From assembly GCF_022869865.1 (NCBI RefSeq), contig NZ_CP094984.1, positions 3,038,001 to 3,102,000 of the forward strand: DNA of 64,000 bases, in the 5' to 3' direction. Both the position numbers and the translations under genes were made by a program. Positions 1 through 9,138 of the stretch are shown here, one piece after another; within the stretch, counting starts at the first letter, position 1; each line of letters starts with the position of its first letter. The notes beneath the pieces are model-generated. The model was not told the DNA's origin, did not search any database, and saw only the letters and a list, made by a program, of their open reading frames with translations. This stretch comes from Arthrobacter zhangbolii (GTDB lineage: Bacteria; Actinomycetota; Actinomycetes; Actinomycetales; Micrococcaceae).

Positions 1-2092
1 CCCGCAGCAGCCGGTGCCGCTTCGGTTCGCGCTTCCACAGGCGTGCCGGCAGGGACCGCAGGGCCAGCACAAAGGCCACCAGCACAATGGTTTCGACCAG
101 CATCTGGGTGAGGGCCAGGTCAGGGGCCCCCTGCAGCGCGAAGATCAGCGCAATGCCGTATCCGCTGACGGAGACCATCAGCACGGCGAGGAAGCGTTTG
201 CTGGCCCGGGCGGCGGCAACGGCGCCGAGGATCACTGCTGCGCCGATCACGGCCTGAAGGGGATTGTCGTACAGCCGGAAATCCTGCGGCATGGGTGCGG
301 CACGAACCAGCAGCGCCGACAACGGCGTCACAATCGCCATGGACAGGATGACGAAGAGGTAGAAGGACAGCGAGCCTCGCTGGGTGCGTCCGGTGACCCA
401 GACGGCGACGTCGTCGAGCACGCCGATGGTGCCGCGGTAGGAACGCTCCGCGTCCAGCGGGAAGGCAATGTCCCGCTGGAAGGACTCCACGTTCCGGCGC
501 AGCAGGAACAGTGCAACGCCGGCAGCAATGGTCAGTCCGGTCAGCCCGAGGGCCGGCGTCAGCCCGTGCCAGAGGGCCAGGTGCGTGGGCGGGCCGTCAG
601 CCGGGAACAGGTCGGCGTAGGAGGCAATCGCGGTATCCAGCGGTCCCGGCCAGAGACCAAAAACCACGGTGGCCGCGGCGAGGATGGCCGGCGCGGCGAG
701 GAAGGACCAGGAAACCGCTTTGAACGGGGTAGGTGCGCATCCGCCCTTGGTGGCGAAGGCACCCCAGATGAAGCGCGCACTGTAGGCGAAGGTAAGGACG
801 GAACCGATAACGACGCCGGCCAGCAGGATCCAGCCCGCGAAGGTGCCTTGCTCCTCGCCATAGTGCACGTAGGTCTCGTAAACGGATTCCTTCGCCACGA
901 AGCCCAGGAACGGCGGGATGCCTGCCATGGAGGCGGCGCCGATGACGGCAACCACCGCCAGTTTCGGCGCAGCGCGGAAGATGCCGGAGAGTTTGCGGAT
1001 GTCACGCGTTCCGGCCTGATGGTCAATGATTCCCACCACCAGGAACAGGGTGGCCTTGAAGAACCCGTGGGCAAGCAGCAGGCCCATTCCGGCCACCGCC
1101 GCTTCGCGGTTGCCCAGGCCCACCACCAGGGTCAGGAAACCGAGCTGGCTCACCGTCCCGTAGGCAAGGATCAGTTTGATGTCGAACTGCCGCAGCGCCC
1201 GCCAGCCGCCGACCAGCATGGTGAGCAGGCCCAGGATCAGCACGATCGGGTGCCACAGCAGGGTCTCGGAGAATCCGGGGGCCAGCCGCGCAATCAGGTA
1301 GATACCGGCTTTCACCATGGCCGCGGCATGCAGGTACGCGCTGACCGGAGTGGGGGCGGCCATGGCGGCCGGCAGCCAGAAGTGGAACGGCACCAGCGCG
1401 GACTTCGAGACAGCACCCACCAGCATCAGGGCGATGGCCACGTTGACCAACGTGCCCTGGGAGACCAGCTCCGGGGCCTGCGCCAGGATCTCCGAAATCC
1501 GGTAGGTCTGCGCTGCCGAGCCGAGCATGATCATGCCCACCAGCATCGCCAGACCGCCGAAGGTCGTCACGATCAGCGCCTGCAATGCCGCACGCCGTGC
1601 CGACAGGCGGTGTGCTGCGTAGCCGATCAGCAGGTAGGACAGGATGGTGGTCAGTTCCCAGAAGATGAACAGCAGGATGAGGTCATCTGCCGTAACAAGG
1701 CCGAACATCGTCGCTGCGAAAGCCAGCAGCTGCGCGCCGAAGGATCCCATCTTCGGATCATTGGGCCGGAAATACCGGGCGCAGTAGAACAGGACCAGCG
1801 CGCCAACACCGAGGATAAGGATGGAAAGAACCGCGGAAAGCGTGTCCATCCTGAACGCCAGCTCTACCCTGAGGTCAGGGATCCACGGAATAGTGACTGA
1901 CGGGGGTGCGTTCGGGGCACCCGAGGCGAGCGTCTGGTCAGCACCTGTGTACCGGGGGAAGGTGGCCACCAGCCAGATGAAGGCGGCGGCAGGGAAGGCC
2001 GCAAGAACGTAGAACGCCGACCGGCCCACCTTCCGGAACAATAAGGGCGCAACCAGTGCCACCGTAAACAGAACGGTGAGCACAAATAGCAC
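1..2092 (-). CDS. mrpA: Na+/H+ antiporter subunit A (MrpA/MnhA), 3' end outside window
   Basis: This is the large membrane subunit of a multisubunit Mrp cation/proton antiporter, which exports Na+ for H+ and helps with alkaline and salt stress. About 697 codons are visible and the frame stays open through the left edge. The translation opens with hydrophobic helices and then shows the complex-I NuoL-like core (FIFWELTTILSYLLIG, then KSALVPFHFWLPAAMAAPTP and SAYLHAAAMVKAG), with the conserved charged Glu and Lys residues in membrane helices. I chose the GTG at 2092 because GGGAG lies six bases upstream; an in-frame TAA lies a little further up and no ATG comes between. The remaining mrp subunits should lie to the left of the window. 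Actinobacterial MrpA is often 900-1000 aa because it carries MrpB-like C-terminal domains, so roughly a quarter is missing here. Confidence 0.9.
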   Translation of the reverse strand, partial: MLFVLTVLFTVALVAPLLFRKVGRSAFYVLAAFPAAAFIWLVATFPRYTGADQTLASGAPNAPPSVTIPWIPDLRVELAFRMDTLSAVLSILILGVGALVLFYCARYFRPNDPKMGSFGAQLLAFAATMFGLVTADDLILLFIFWELTTILSYLLIGYAAHRLSARRAALQALIVTTFGGLAMLVGMIMLGSAAQTYRISEILAQAPELVSQGTLVNVAIALMLVGAVSKSALVPFHFWLPAAMAAPTPVSAYLHAAAMVKAGIYLIARLAPGFSETLLWHPIVLILGLLTMLVGGWRALRQFDIKLILAYGTVSQLGFLTLVVGLGNREAAVAGMGLLLAHGFFKATLFLVVGIIDHQAGTRDIRKLSGIFRAAPKLAVVAVIGAASMAGIPPFLGFVAKESVYETYVHYGEEQGTFAGWILLAGVVIGSVLTFAYSARFIWGAFATKGGCAPTPFKAVSWSFLAAPAILAAATVVFGLWPGPLDTAIASYADLFPADGPPTHLALWHGLTPALGLTGLTIAAGVALFLLRRNVESFQRDIAFPLDAERSYRGTIGVLDDVAVWVTGRTQRGSLSFYLFVILSMAIVTPLSALLVRAAPMPQDFRLYDNPLQAVIGAAVILGAVAAARASKRFLAVLMVSVSGYGIALIFALQGAPDLALTQMLVETIVLVAFVLALRSLPARLWKREPKRHRLLR

Positions 2093-2303
2093 GATGATCT
2101 CCCGGACTCTCTTGTCGATGTTGCAGCGTTACAGAGCTGTAGTTATCAGGCTGTACTTATCAAGGGGCGGTCAAGGTCGGTCTATACATTCTACCCATGG
2201 CATAGACGCCACTTCCTATTCGGGCTCTTCCGCACCGGGGGCACACATCCGCGCAGCGGCGTGGAATACACGGGAAAACCCCGGTTGCGGTTAGGCTCTG
2301 CGC

Positions 2304-3698
2304 ATGAGTCTCAGCACACACAAGGAGCCCGCGGTGGCGGCGCCCTCCCCGCAACCGGCACGCTGGAAGCAGGTGCTCGCCTGGGCCTCCTGGGACTGGG
2401 GATCCGCTGCCTTCAACGCGGTGATGACCACCTTTGTGTTCACCGTCTACCTCACCTCCTCCTCCTTTGGCGATACGGACGAGAACTCGGCAGTGCTCGG
2501 CGCCGCCCTGGCTATCGCCGGTGTGGCCGTCGCCCTGTTTGCCCCCGTTACCGGACAGCGCTCCGACGCCGGCGGCCGGCGCCGCAAATGGCTGACCATC
2601 AACACGCTGCTCACCTGCGCCCTGATGGCCGGGTGCTGGTTTGTCCTCCCCTCCCCCAATTACCTGATCCTCGGCGTGACGCTCATTGCCCTCGCAAACC
2701 TGTTCTTCGAATTTGCGGGCGTGAACTACAATGCCATGCTCCGCCAGATCTCCACCCCGGCATCCGTGGGCAGAATCAGCGGGCTCGGCTGGGCCATGGG
2801 TTATGTGGGCGGCATCGCCGCCCTGGCACTGGTTCTGGTGGGCTTTGTCCAGCCCGACGTCGGCTGGTTCGGTGTCACATCCGAAGATGGACTGAACCTG
2901 CGGTCCGTGGCCCTGTTCTCAGCCGTCTGGTTCCTGCTTTTCGCCCTGCCCCTGATGTTCGCGGTCCCCGAGGTGCCGCGCCAGGAAGCAGTGGCCCGGC
3001 TGGGTATCATTGCCTCCTACAAACTGCTCTTCAAGCGCATCCGGTCCCTGCTCAAAAGCAGCCCCCACACCATCTACTTCCTGCTCGCCAGCGCCGTCTT
3101 CCGTGACGGACTGGCCGCAGTGTTCACTTTCGGCGGAGTCATCGCGGCCGGCACCTTCGGATGGGAACTGTCCGAGGTGATTATGTTCGCCATCTTCGGC
3201 AATGTGGTGGCAGCAGTGGGATCCGTGATCGGCGGATTCCTGGACGACCGTGCCGGCCCGAAGGCCGTTATTGTGGGCTCGCTGATCGGACTTATCCTGG
3301 CCGGCACCGCCGTCGTGGTGCTGGGACCGGGCGACCAGGACATGCTTGGCCTGCAGTGGACAGGGGACACGACCTTCTGGATCTTCGGCCTGCTGCTCTG
3401 CCTGTTTGTGGGGCCTGCGCAGTCAGCGTCGCGGGCGTTCCTTGCCCGGCTTGCCCCGGAGGGTGAGGAAGGCGAACTCTTCGGCCTCTATGCAACCACC
3501 GGCCGTGCCGTCAGCTTCCTGGCACCCACGCTGTTCTCCGCCTGCATCGTGATCTTCGGCGCGCAGCGCTACGGAATCATCGGCATTATTGCCGTGCTGC
3601 TGGCCGGCCTGCTCGTGCTGCTGCCGGTGCGCTCCCCGGCCGCCGTCGGACACCCCCGCAAGGGCTCCGACGGCGCCCGGCATAAAGGCAACCGCTAG
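2304..3698 (+). CDS. MFS transporter, UMF1/Atg22-like family
   Basis: A 464-aa membrane protein with about 12 hydrophobic segments. The N-terminal [15 protein letters not shown] block and the [17 protein letters not shown] block are typical of the UMF1 branch of the MFS, related to fungal Atg22. Substrates of bacterial members are largely unknown; amino acid or small metabolite export is only a guess. The basic GRRRKW loop after helix 2-3 is the usual MFS cytoplasmic signature. The start is the ATG preceding SLSTHKEP. The gene stands alone, with 211 bp between it and the divergent mrpA. Its stop codon overlaps the stop of the convergent dcd gene within a shared CTAG. Confidence 0.8.
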   Translation: MSLSTHKEPAVAAPSPQPARWKQVLAWASWDWGSAAFNAVMTTFVFTVYLTSSSFGDTDENSAVLGAALAIAGVAVALFAPVTGQRSDAGGRRRKWLTINTLLTCALMAGCWFVLPSPNYLILGVTLIALANLFFEFAGVNYNAMLRQISTPASVGRISGLGWAMGYVGGIAALALVLVGFVQPDVGWFGVTSEDGLNLRSVALFSAVWFLLFALPLMFAVPEVPRQEAVARLGIIASYKLLFKRIRSLLKSSPHTIYFLLASAVFRDGLAAVFTFGGVIAAGTFGWELSEVIMFAIFGNVVAAVGSVIGGFLDDRAGPKAVIVGSLIGLILAGTAVVVLGPGDQDMLGLQWTGDTTFWIFGLLLCLFVGPAQSASRAFLARLAPEGEEGELFGLYATTGRAVSFLAPTLFSACIVIFGAQRYGIIGIIAVLLAGLLVLLPVRSPAAVGHPRKGSDGARHKGNR

Positions 3699-4324
3699 GA
3701 GGAAGCGCGGACTTCCGTCTGGCCGGCGGCGCTGACCGCGGCGTCGTCGGCCACATTGGTGCGGTGGAAGTTCAGGTGGCTGCGCGACGCCGTCGGACCA
3801 CGCTGGCCCTGGTACCGGTTGCCGTACTGCCCCGAACCGTAGGCAAACTCCGCCGGCGAGCTCAGCCGGAAGAAGCACAGCTGGCCGATCTTCGACCCGG
3901 GCCAGAGCTTGATCGGCAGCGTGGCCATGTTCGACAGCTCCAGGGTGACATGCCCCGAGAAGCCCGGGTCGATAAAGCCTGCGGTGGAGTGCGTCAGCAG
4001 CCCCAGCCGGCCCAGCGAGGATTTCCCCTCCAGCCGTGCGGCGATATCGTCCGGCAGCGTGACCTGTTCATAGGTCGAACCCAGCACAAACTCGCCGGGG
4101 TGGAGGATGAACGGCTCGTCCGGTTCCACCTCCACAAGGCGGGTCAGCTCCGACTGGTCCTGCGACGGATCAATGTGGGCGTATTTGTGGTTATCGAAGA
4201 GCCGGAAGAACCGGTCGATGCGCACATCGACGCTGGAAGGCTGGACCATTGCGGGGTCATACGGGTCCAGGGCGATCCGGTTTTCGGCAATCTCGGCTCG
4301 GATGTCACGATCAGATATCAGCAC
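3695..4324 (-). CDS. dcd: dCTP deaminase, probably dUMP-forming (bifunctional)
   Basis: A 209-aa pyrimidine nucleotide enzyme that supplies dUMP for thymidylate synthesis. The [12 protein letters not shown] start, VQPSSVDVR, the active-site block [12 protein letters not shown] (about residues 99-110) and [14 protein letters not shown] (112-125) are all present. The sequence closely follows the mycobacterial enzyme that both deaminates dCTP and hydrolyses the resulting dUTP, so dUMP formation is likely; the bifunctional label rests on that resemblance. The C-terminal tail after [15 protein letters not shown] is about 15 residues longer than in many homologues and has no obvious motif. The gene is monocistronic. 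kynA ends just upstream on the same strand (22-bp gap), so cotranscription is possible. Confidence 0.93.
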   Translation of the reverse strand: MLISDRDIRAEIAENRIALDPYDPAMVQPSSVDVRIDRFFRLFDNHKYAHIDPSQDQSELTRLVEVEPDEPFILHPGEFVLGSTYEQVTLPDDIAARLEGKSSLGRLGLLTHSTAGFIDPGFSGHVTLELSNMATLPIKLWPGSKIGQLCFFRLSSPAEFAYGSGQYGNRYQGQRGPTASRSHLNFHRTNVADDAAVSAAGQTEVRASS

Positions 4325-4346
4325 TCTTCAAAAATAGCGCATACCC

Positions 4347-5201
4347 CTAGCGCCCGATCTCCGCACGGACGGCATAAAGCTCCGGGAAGAACGTGAGGTC
4401 CAGTGCCCGCCGGAGGAAGCCCGCACCGCTGGAACCGCCGGTGCCGCGCTTCATGCCGATAGTGCGTTCCACGGTCTTGAGGTGTCGGAAACGCCACAGC
4501 TGGAAATTGTCCTCCAGGTCCACCAGCTCCTCGCAGGCCTCATAAACATCCCAGTTCGCCTCGTGGTTCTCATAGACGTATTTGTAGACCTCCAGCAGCG
4601 ACTGGTCGTAGACATGGGCCTTGCGCACATCCCGCTGAAGCAGGGCAGCGTCCACCGCGTAGCCGCGGCGGTGCAGATACCGGATGAACTCGTCATAGAT
4701 ACTGGTCTCCCCCAGCAGCCCCGACAGCAGTGCCTGCGCCTGCGGGTCAGCGGAGAATACTGCAATCATTGACTCGTTCTTGTTCCCCAGCAGGAACTCC
4801 ACGGCACGGTACTGGTAGGACTGGAACCCGCTGGAAGCCCCGAGATCTCCGCGGAACTGCGCATATTCGGAGGGGGTCAGGGTTGCCAGTACGGACCACT
4901 GCTCGGTCAGCGAGCGCTGGATGTGCTTGATCCGGGCAATCCCCTTCATTGCTGAACGAAGGTCATCCTCCTGCAGCCGGGACCGCACGGCCAGCAGCTC
5001 ATGCAGGACCAGCTTCAACCACAGCTCCGAGGTCTGGTGCTGGATGATGAACAGCATCTCGTCGTGGTGCTCGGGCCGGCTGACCGGATGCTGCGCAGAA
5101 AGCAGTTCATCCAGTGCAAGGTAGGACCCGTAGCTCATTTTGTCGCTGAAATCCCGTTCAATACCAGCTTCAAGGCTGCGGGTGTTCTCGTTGGCTTCCA
5201 T
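4347..5201 (-). CDS. kynA: Tryptophan 2,3-dioxygenase
   Basis: A 284-aa haem dioxygenase that opens the indole ring of L-tryptophan to N-formylkynurenine, the first step of the kynurenine pathway. Family marks are the substrate-site block FIIQHQTSELWLKL near the N terminus, the haem-ligand region LWRFRHLKTVERTIG and the terminal KRGTGGSSGAGFLRR loop. The reading frame extends about 150 codons further upstream, but that extension runs over the divergent sseB-like gene and is not homologous to the family. The ATG before EANENTRSLEAG gives the normal bacterial length. No kynurenine formamidase or kynureninase gene is in the window, so the rest of the pathway must be elsewhere or absent. Confidence 0.92.
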   Translation of the reverse strand: MEANENTRSLEAGIERDFSDKMSYGSYLALDELLSAQHPVSRPEHHDEMLFIIQHQTSELWLKLVLHELLAVRSRLQEDDLRSAMKGIARIKHIQRSLTEQWSVLATLTPSEYAQFRGDLGASSGFQSYQYRAVEFLLGNKNESMIAVFSADPQAQALLSGLLGETSIYDEFIRYLHRRGYAVDAALLQRDVRKAHVYDQSLLEVYKYVYENHEANWDVYEACEELVDLEDNFQLWRFRHLKTVERTIGMKRGTGGSSGAGFLRRALDLTFFPELYAVRAEIGR

Positions 5202-5270
5202 GCCCACCACGGTATCCGCTGGGTATGCCAGACTTGGGGTTTTGACCCCGATCTTTCCAAGGAGTCCCAG

Positions 5271-5771
5271 ATGGAACCGGACAATACTCCCGACGTCCCC
5301 GCAATGCCGCTGGCCAACGAGGACGCACCCGCCCCAGGCGCAGCCCTCGAGGAAGCCGTCAAAGCCGGCCGCGAGGGACGCCTCTCCAACCGTGAGGTCA
5401 TGTCCGTGATCTGGACGTCCGAGCTGCTCAGCGTGGGCCGGCTGGCAAAGGAGGACGATTCCTCCTCCTTCCAGGCACTGGTGCTCAAGGCCCCCGATTC
5501 CGAGTATTCCGTGGCCGCCGTGTTCTCCACTGCAGACCGGATCCCCCAGCAGCTGCGCGAGGCGGCACCGGTGGTCGTCAAGGCTACCGGCGAGGCCACC
5601 ATCCGCAGCATCGCACCCGGCTACGGCATGGCACTGAACCCCGGGCACGACGTCGGCATGGAGATCGGCCCGGACGTGGTGGCGTCGCTGACCGCCGCCT
5701 ATGACCAGGCTGCCGAGCAGGCGGCACAGGAAAATTCAGTGCGTCCGGAACGCCCCGGGACGGACGGCTAA
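5271..5771 (+). CDS. SseB-like family protein, function unknown
   Basis: A 166-aa soluble, acidic, alanine-rich protein. The layout (LEEAVKAGREGRLSNREVMSVIWTSELL, then a strand-rich middle and ATIRSIAPGYGMALNPGHDVGMEI) resembles the SseB N-terminal domain found in many actinobacterial hypothetical proteins; the assignment is by pattern only. The ATG at 5271 is chosen because AAGGAG lies seven bases upstream. The frame is open much further upstream but runs across the kynA coding region. The gene is divergent from kynA with only 69 bp between the start codons, so the two promoters overlap or abut. Confidence 0.6.
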   Translation: MEPDNTPDVPAMPLANEDAPAPGAALEEAVKAGREGRLSNREVMSVIWTSELLSVGRLAKEDDSSSFQALVLKAPDSEYSVAAVFSTADRIPQQLREAAPVVVKATGEATIRSIAPGYGMALNPGHDVGMEIGPDVVASLTAAYDQAAEQAAQENSVRPERPGTDG

Positions 5772-5847
5772 TCCACCCCGATAAGGACCGAATCGGGCAG
5801 GTTGGGTTGCGTTATGGCCATTTGATGGCATTTTGCGGTCTCAGCCC

Positions 5848-5889
5848 TTGAAGTGTCAGTGACGGGGCCTACGCTGGTGATCCTCACCA
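5848..5889 (+). promoter_or_regulatory. Predicted promoter and inverted repeat upstream of the M4 protease
   Basis: A TTGAAG -35 box (5848-5853) lies 16 bp from a TACGCT -10 box (5870-5875), which fits a housekeeping promoter. The inverted repeat TGGTGA-TCC-TCACCA (5875-5889) overlaps the expected transcription start and could be an operator or a short 5' hairpin. It is followed by the AGGAGGG ribosome binding site of the protease gene. Predicted by eye only. Confidence 0.4.
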
Positions 5890-5902
5890 GGAGGGCTGAC
5901 AA

Positions 5903-6970
5903 ATGACCAACTCACGCGTGACACATTCAATCTGTTCCATCGTTCCGCCGTATCTGCTGACCCGTCTCGCCGCCGCGGAAGACCCGGGCCGGGCTGCAGC
6001 GGCCGCCGCCGCGCGTCGCACCCTGACCACCCTCGGAACCGTCGAAGCGGCCCGGTCCCTGCCGCACCCGCCCCCGTCCCGCAGCACGGGGACCGCGTTC
6101 ACTCCCACTCTGCGACGCATCGTCTCGGATGCCCTTGGCCAGGAGGAGCTGCCCGGCACCCCGGTGCGGTCCGAGGGGCAGCCCGCAACCGGAGACGCCG
6201 CGGTCGACGAAACGTATGAGGGGCTCGGTGCCACGTACCACCTGTTCAGCGATGCCTACGGCCGCTCCTCTGTGGACGGCGCCGGGCGGACGCTGGAAGC
6301 CACGGTGCATTACGGCCGCGACTACGACAATGCCTTCTGGGACGGGTCCCGCATGGTCCTCGGGGACGGCGACGGCGAGGTCTTTGAGCGCTTCAGCAAA
6401 TCCCTCACCGTAATCGGCCATGAACTTGCACATGGATTCATCCAGTACACCGCGCAACTGGAATACCGGGACCAGTCAGGTGCCCTGAACGAGTCCATCG
6501 CCGACGTCTTCGGCGTACTGGTGGAGCAGAAGCTGCTGGGCCAGGAAGCCGGCCAGGCGAGCTGGCTGGTGGGCGAGGGCCTGTTCACCGAACATGTGGG
6601 CGGGCAGGCCCTGCGCTCACTCAAAGCACCCGGAACGGCGTACGACGACGACGTGCTGGGCAAGGACCCGCAGCCCGGATCCATGGACGACTACGTCCGC
6701 ACGGCAGCGGACAACGGCGGCGTGCACATCAACTCGGGCATCCCCAACCGCGCCTTCTACCTGGTCGCAGCCGCACTGGGCGGGTATGCCTGGGAACGCG
6801 CAGGACAGATCTGGTACGACACCATTACCGAGCCCAATTTCCCGGCCGACGCCACGTTCGCAGTCTTCGCCGCTGCCACACTGACGGCCGCCGAAAAACG
6901 CTACGGAGCGGGAACCGAGGAAAGTTCTGCTGTTCAGTCCGCATGGAAAGAGGTTAACGTCATGGTATGA
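5903..6970 (+). CDS. Protealysin-like M4 (thermolysin family) metalloprotease
   Basis: A 355-aa zinc endopeptidase precursor. Zinc ligands and catalytic residues are clear: HELAH at 173-177, third ligand Glu197 in NESIADVFG, and catalytic His275 in GGVHINSG. There is no signal peptide. Instead a short N-terminal propeptide carries HSICSIVPPYLL (8-19), whose PPY motif is typical of the protealysin subgroup rather than of secreted thermolysins. Self-processing in the region before the mature domain (roughly residues 55-100) is expected from the family. The start ATG has a strong AGGAGGG site. The stop overlaps the ATG of the next gene, a probable emfourin inhibitor, by four bases, so protease and inhibitor should be translated together. 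Cytoplasmic synthesis with regulated release is inferred from family knowledge. Confidence 0.9.
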   Translation: MTNSRVTHSICSIVPPYLLTRLAAAEDPGRAAAAAAARRTLTTLGTVEAARSLPHPPPSRSTGTAFTPTLRRIVSDALGQEELPGTPVRSEGQPATGDAAVDETYEGLGATYHLFSDAYGRSSVDGAGRTLEATVHYGRDYDNAFWDGSRMVLGDGDGEVFERFSKSLTVIGHELAHGFIQYTAQLEYRDQSGALNESIADVFGVLVEQKLLGQEAGQASWLVGEGLFTEHVGGQALRSLKAPGTAYDDDVLGKDPQPGSMDDYVRTAADNGGVHINSGIPNRAFYLVAAALGGYAWERAGQIWYDTITEPNFPADATFAVFAAATLTAAEKRYGAGTEESSAVQSAWKEVNVMV

Positions 6971-7308
6971 GACTGGTAGTAGTGCGCAGCGGCGGCTTCG
7001 CGGGAATGCAGCGTGAGTGGAGCACACAGGTCAGCCCCGAGGAAGCACGGGACCAGTGGCTGCCCCTCCTGAGCGACCCGCCGGAGACTGCGGATGACGA
7101 ACCGGACCGCTTTACCTACGAGATTTCCGTCGGTCCCGCAGCGGTGACCATTCCCGAGCGCCAGGTCAAAGGCCGGTGGCGCGAGCTTGTGGAACGTGCC
7201 CGCAGCGGGGCACCCGTTGACGCGGCTGCGGCGGAGGAGCCTTCTGACGTCTCCCCCGAAGAAAACACACACCGTGCCGGCCCGGACACCGGCGGGAATA
7301 AGGGGTAA
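6967..7308 (+). CDS. Emfourin-like inhibitor of M4 protease
   Basis: A 113-aa protein encoded directly after, and overlapping by ATGA with, the protealysin-like gene. It opens MRLVVVRSGGFAGMQREW. The RSGGFAG turn at residues 7-13, followed by a strand-rich domain (TYEISVGPAAVTIPERQV), matches the emfourin (M4in) family of proteinaceous inhibitors encoded beside protealysin-like genes in Serratia and other bacteria. The last 30 residues are polar and probably disordered. Inhibition of the neighbouring enzyme is inferred from family and gene order. Confidence 0.78.
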   Translation: MRLVVVRSGGFAGMQREWSTQVSPEEARDQWLPLLSDPPETADDEPDRFTYEISVGPAAVTIPERQVKGRWRELVERARSGAPVDAAAAEEPSDVSPEENTHRAGPDTGGNKG

Positions 7309-7421
7309 GTGACCGGGCGGGCCGCTCCGCCCAACGCGTAAACGGATCAGCCCGGCGCGTAAATTCGGCAACCGCCCGCTTCCATGTAAAGTAGGGAACT
7401 GTGCCGGAAATCTCCGGCGCT

Positions 7422-7495
7422 GCGGGCGTAGCTCAATGGTAGAGCGCTAGCTTCCCAAGCTTGATACGCGGGTTCGATTCCCGTCGCCCGCTCCA
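7422..7495 (+). tRNA. tRNA-Gly (anticodon CCC)
   Basis: The cloverleaf can be drawn by eye: acceptor GCGGGCG pairs with CGCCCGC, the D arm is GCTC-AATGGTA-GAGC, the anticodon loop is TTCCCAA with CCC at 7454-7456, the T loop is TTCGATT, and CCA is encoded (7493-7495). The anticodon stem CTAGC/GCTTG has one T-T mismatch. It reads GGG glycine codons. It stands alone between the emfourin-like gene and panD. Confidence 0.95.
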
Positions 7496-7607
7496 CAGCA
7501 CCGGCCGGGGTTCCCCGCAGAGCCGGCTCCCTCCCCCGCCAATCCCACGGCAGCCTGTCAAGAGCGGGGGCTCGAACTCTCCTGTGATCGGCGTAGACTT
7601 GTCCGCG

Positions 7608-8066
7608 ATGAACCGGAAAATGTTTAAGTCCAAGATTCACCGTGCAACGGTGACCCATGCAGACCTGCACTATGTTGGGTCCGTAACGGTTGACCTCGAC
7701 CTGCTCGAAGCCGCGGATATCCTCCCCGGCGAGCTCGTCTCCATTGTCGACGTCGACAACGGCGCCCGGCTGGAAACCTATACCATCGCCGGTGAGCGTG
7801 GCTCCGGGGTGCTGGGCATCAACGGCGCCGCCGCCCACCTGGTGCATGTCGGCGACACAGTCATCCTGATTACCTACGCGGACATGACCACCGACGAAGC
7901 CCGCTCCTTTGTGCCGACAGTGGTCCACGTGGATTCCTCCAACCGCATCCTGGAGCTGGGAACCGATCCCGCCGAAGCAGTCACGGAAGGGACCGAGCGT
8001 CCGCCGCTCGCCCTGAACAACACCCTCGTCCAGGGCAACACCCCGGACATCGCCACCGCCGGATAA
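7608..8066 (+). CDS. panD: Aspartate 1-decarboxylase proenzyme
   Basis: A 152-aa pyruvoyl enzyme that converts L-aspartate to beta-alanine for pantothenate and CoA synthesis. The self-cleavage site is Gly24-Ser25 in [14 protein letters not shown], at exactly the position seen in other PanD proteins when translation starts at MNRKMF; this fixes the ATG at 7608. [17 protein letters not shown] and INGAAAHLV are also conserved. No Shine-Dalgarno sequence precedes the ATG. A TAGACT box ends eight bases before it, so the mRNA may be leaderless. The C-terminal 30 residues are longer than in E. coli PanD, as is common in actinobacteria. Confidence 0.93.
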   Translation: MNRKMFKSKIHRATVTHADLHYVGSVTVDLDLLEAADILPGELVSIVDVDNGARLETYTIAGERGSGVLGINGAAAHLVHVGDTVILITYADMTTDEARSFVPTVVHVDSSNRILELGTDPAEAVTEGTERPPLALNNTLVQGNTPDIATAG

Positions 8067-8075
8067 GCGCAGCCG

Positions 8076-9002
8076 GTGCTGGGGGTACTCACCGGATTCG
8101 CGGTTGTCTGGCTCATCATCCTGACCGGTTATGTCATCGGCAGGCTGGGGGTGCTGGGCGAGAACGCGCAGACAGTCCTGAGCCGCCTGGCCTTCTTCGT
8201 CGCCTCGCCGGCGCTGCTCCTGACCACCCTCAGTGAAGCGGATCTGCACACCGTGTTCTCGCTGCCCCTGCTTGTGGCCGCCGCCAGCGCACTGGCCACA
8301 GCCGGGCTGTATGTGCTGGTGACCCGCTGGTGGCTGAGGCGGCCGGTGCCGGAACTGCTTATCTCCTCCATGTCGGCTTCGCTGGTCAACGCCGCGAACC
8401 TCGGGTTGCCCATCTGCGTGTATGTGCTCGGGGACGCGGCGTACATTGCCCCGGTCCTGATTTTCCAGCTCGCCTTCTTCACGCCGCTGTTCCTGATGAT
8501 GCTGGATTCAGCCACCAGCGGCCGCCGCACGTCGGTCACCGTTTTCGCCGGGCAGGTGGTCCGCAACCCGATTGTGGTCGGCTCCCTGATCGGCCTCCTG
8601 CTGGCCGCCACCGGCACCCGCCTTCCGGAGATCATCCACGAACCGGTAAGCCTTATCGGCGGTGCCGCTGTGCCCGCCATGCTGCTGGCCTTCGGCCTCT
8701 CTCTGGTGGGTTCCCGGCCGATGAACGCCGACGGCGGACGCCGGGTGGACGTTGCCCTCGCCTCCGGGTTCAAGCTGGTACTCCAGCCCCTGCTGGCATA
8801 CCTGCTTGCCCGCTACCTGCTTGGCATGGACGGGCACCTGCTCTTTGCCGTAGTAGTGACGGCAGCCCTGCCCACAGCGCAGAATGTGTTCGTAGCCGCC
8901 GCCAGATACGGACAGGGCGTCCTCGTTGCCAAAGACACCGTGCTGATGACCACCGTGGCTTCCCTGCCCATCCTGGTTCTGGCTGCAGCCCTGCTCGCCT
9001 GA
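8076..9002 (+). CDS. AEC family (auxin efflux carrier-like) transporter
   Basis: A 308-aa membrane protein with about ten helices in two similar halves. VNAANLGLPICVYVLGD (about residues 105-121) is the conserved mid-protein signature of the AEC/PIN family, and ALPTAQNVFVAAARYG is its counterpart in the second half. Bacterial members move malonate, malate or similar anions; the substrate here is unknown. The GTG start lies nine bases after the panD stop, so the two may be cotranscribed. There is no direct sequence evidence linking the carrier to beta-alanine or pantoate. Confidence 0.8.
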   Translation: MLGVLTGFAVVWLIILTGYVIGRLGVLGENAQTVLSRLAFFVASPALLLTTLSEADLHTVFSLPLLVAAASALATAGLYVLVTRWWLRRPVPELLISSMSASLVNAANLGLPICVYVLGDAAYIAPVLIFQLAFFTPLFLMMLDSATSGRRTSVTVFAGQVVRNPIVVGSLIGLLLAATGTRLPEIIHEPVSLIGGAAVPAMLLAFGLSLVGSRPMNADGGRRVDVALASGFKLVLQPLLAYLLARYLLGMDGHLLFAVVVTAALPTAQNVFVAAARYGQGVLVAKDTVLMTTVASLPILVLAAALLA

Positions 9003-9138
9003 ACCGCACTTCGGCTACCCGCTTTTGTGTGGCGTAAATTACGATCAGGGCATATGGTCAAATCAAAGGCTGCTTAGTGTTGCGGCCCGTCCGCTGTCCG
9101 TCAGCGGATGCCTACGACGAGGTGGAGGCACTGTACCG

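Noticed and set aside
14-1900. 628-codon plus-strand open frame
   Set aside because: It runs opposite to mrpA, is rich in Gln/Gly/Arg/His with no domain pattern, and is a typical GC-rich antisense artefact.
2276-2300. GGTTAGGCT half site before the UMF1 gene as an iron box
   Set aside because: Only one half of the IdeR consensus is present; the second half (CTCTGCGCA) does not match.
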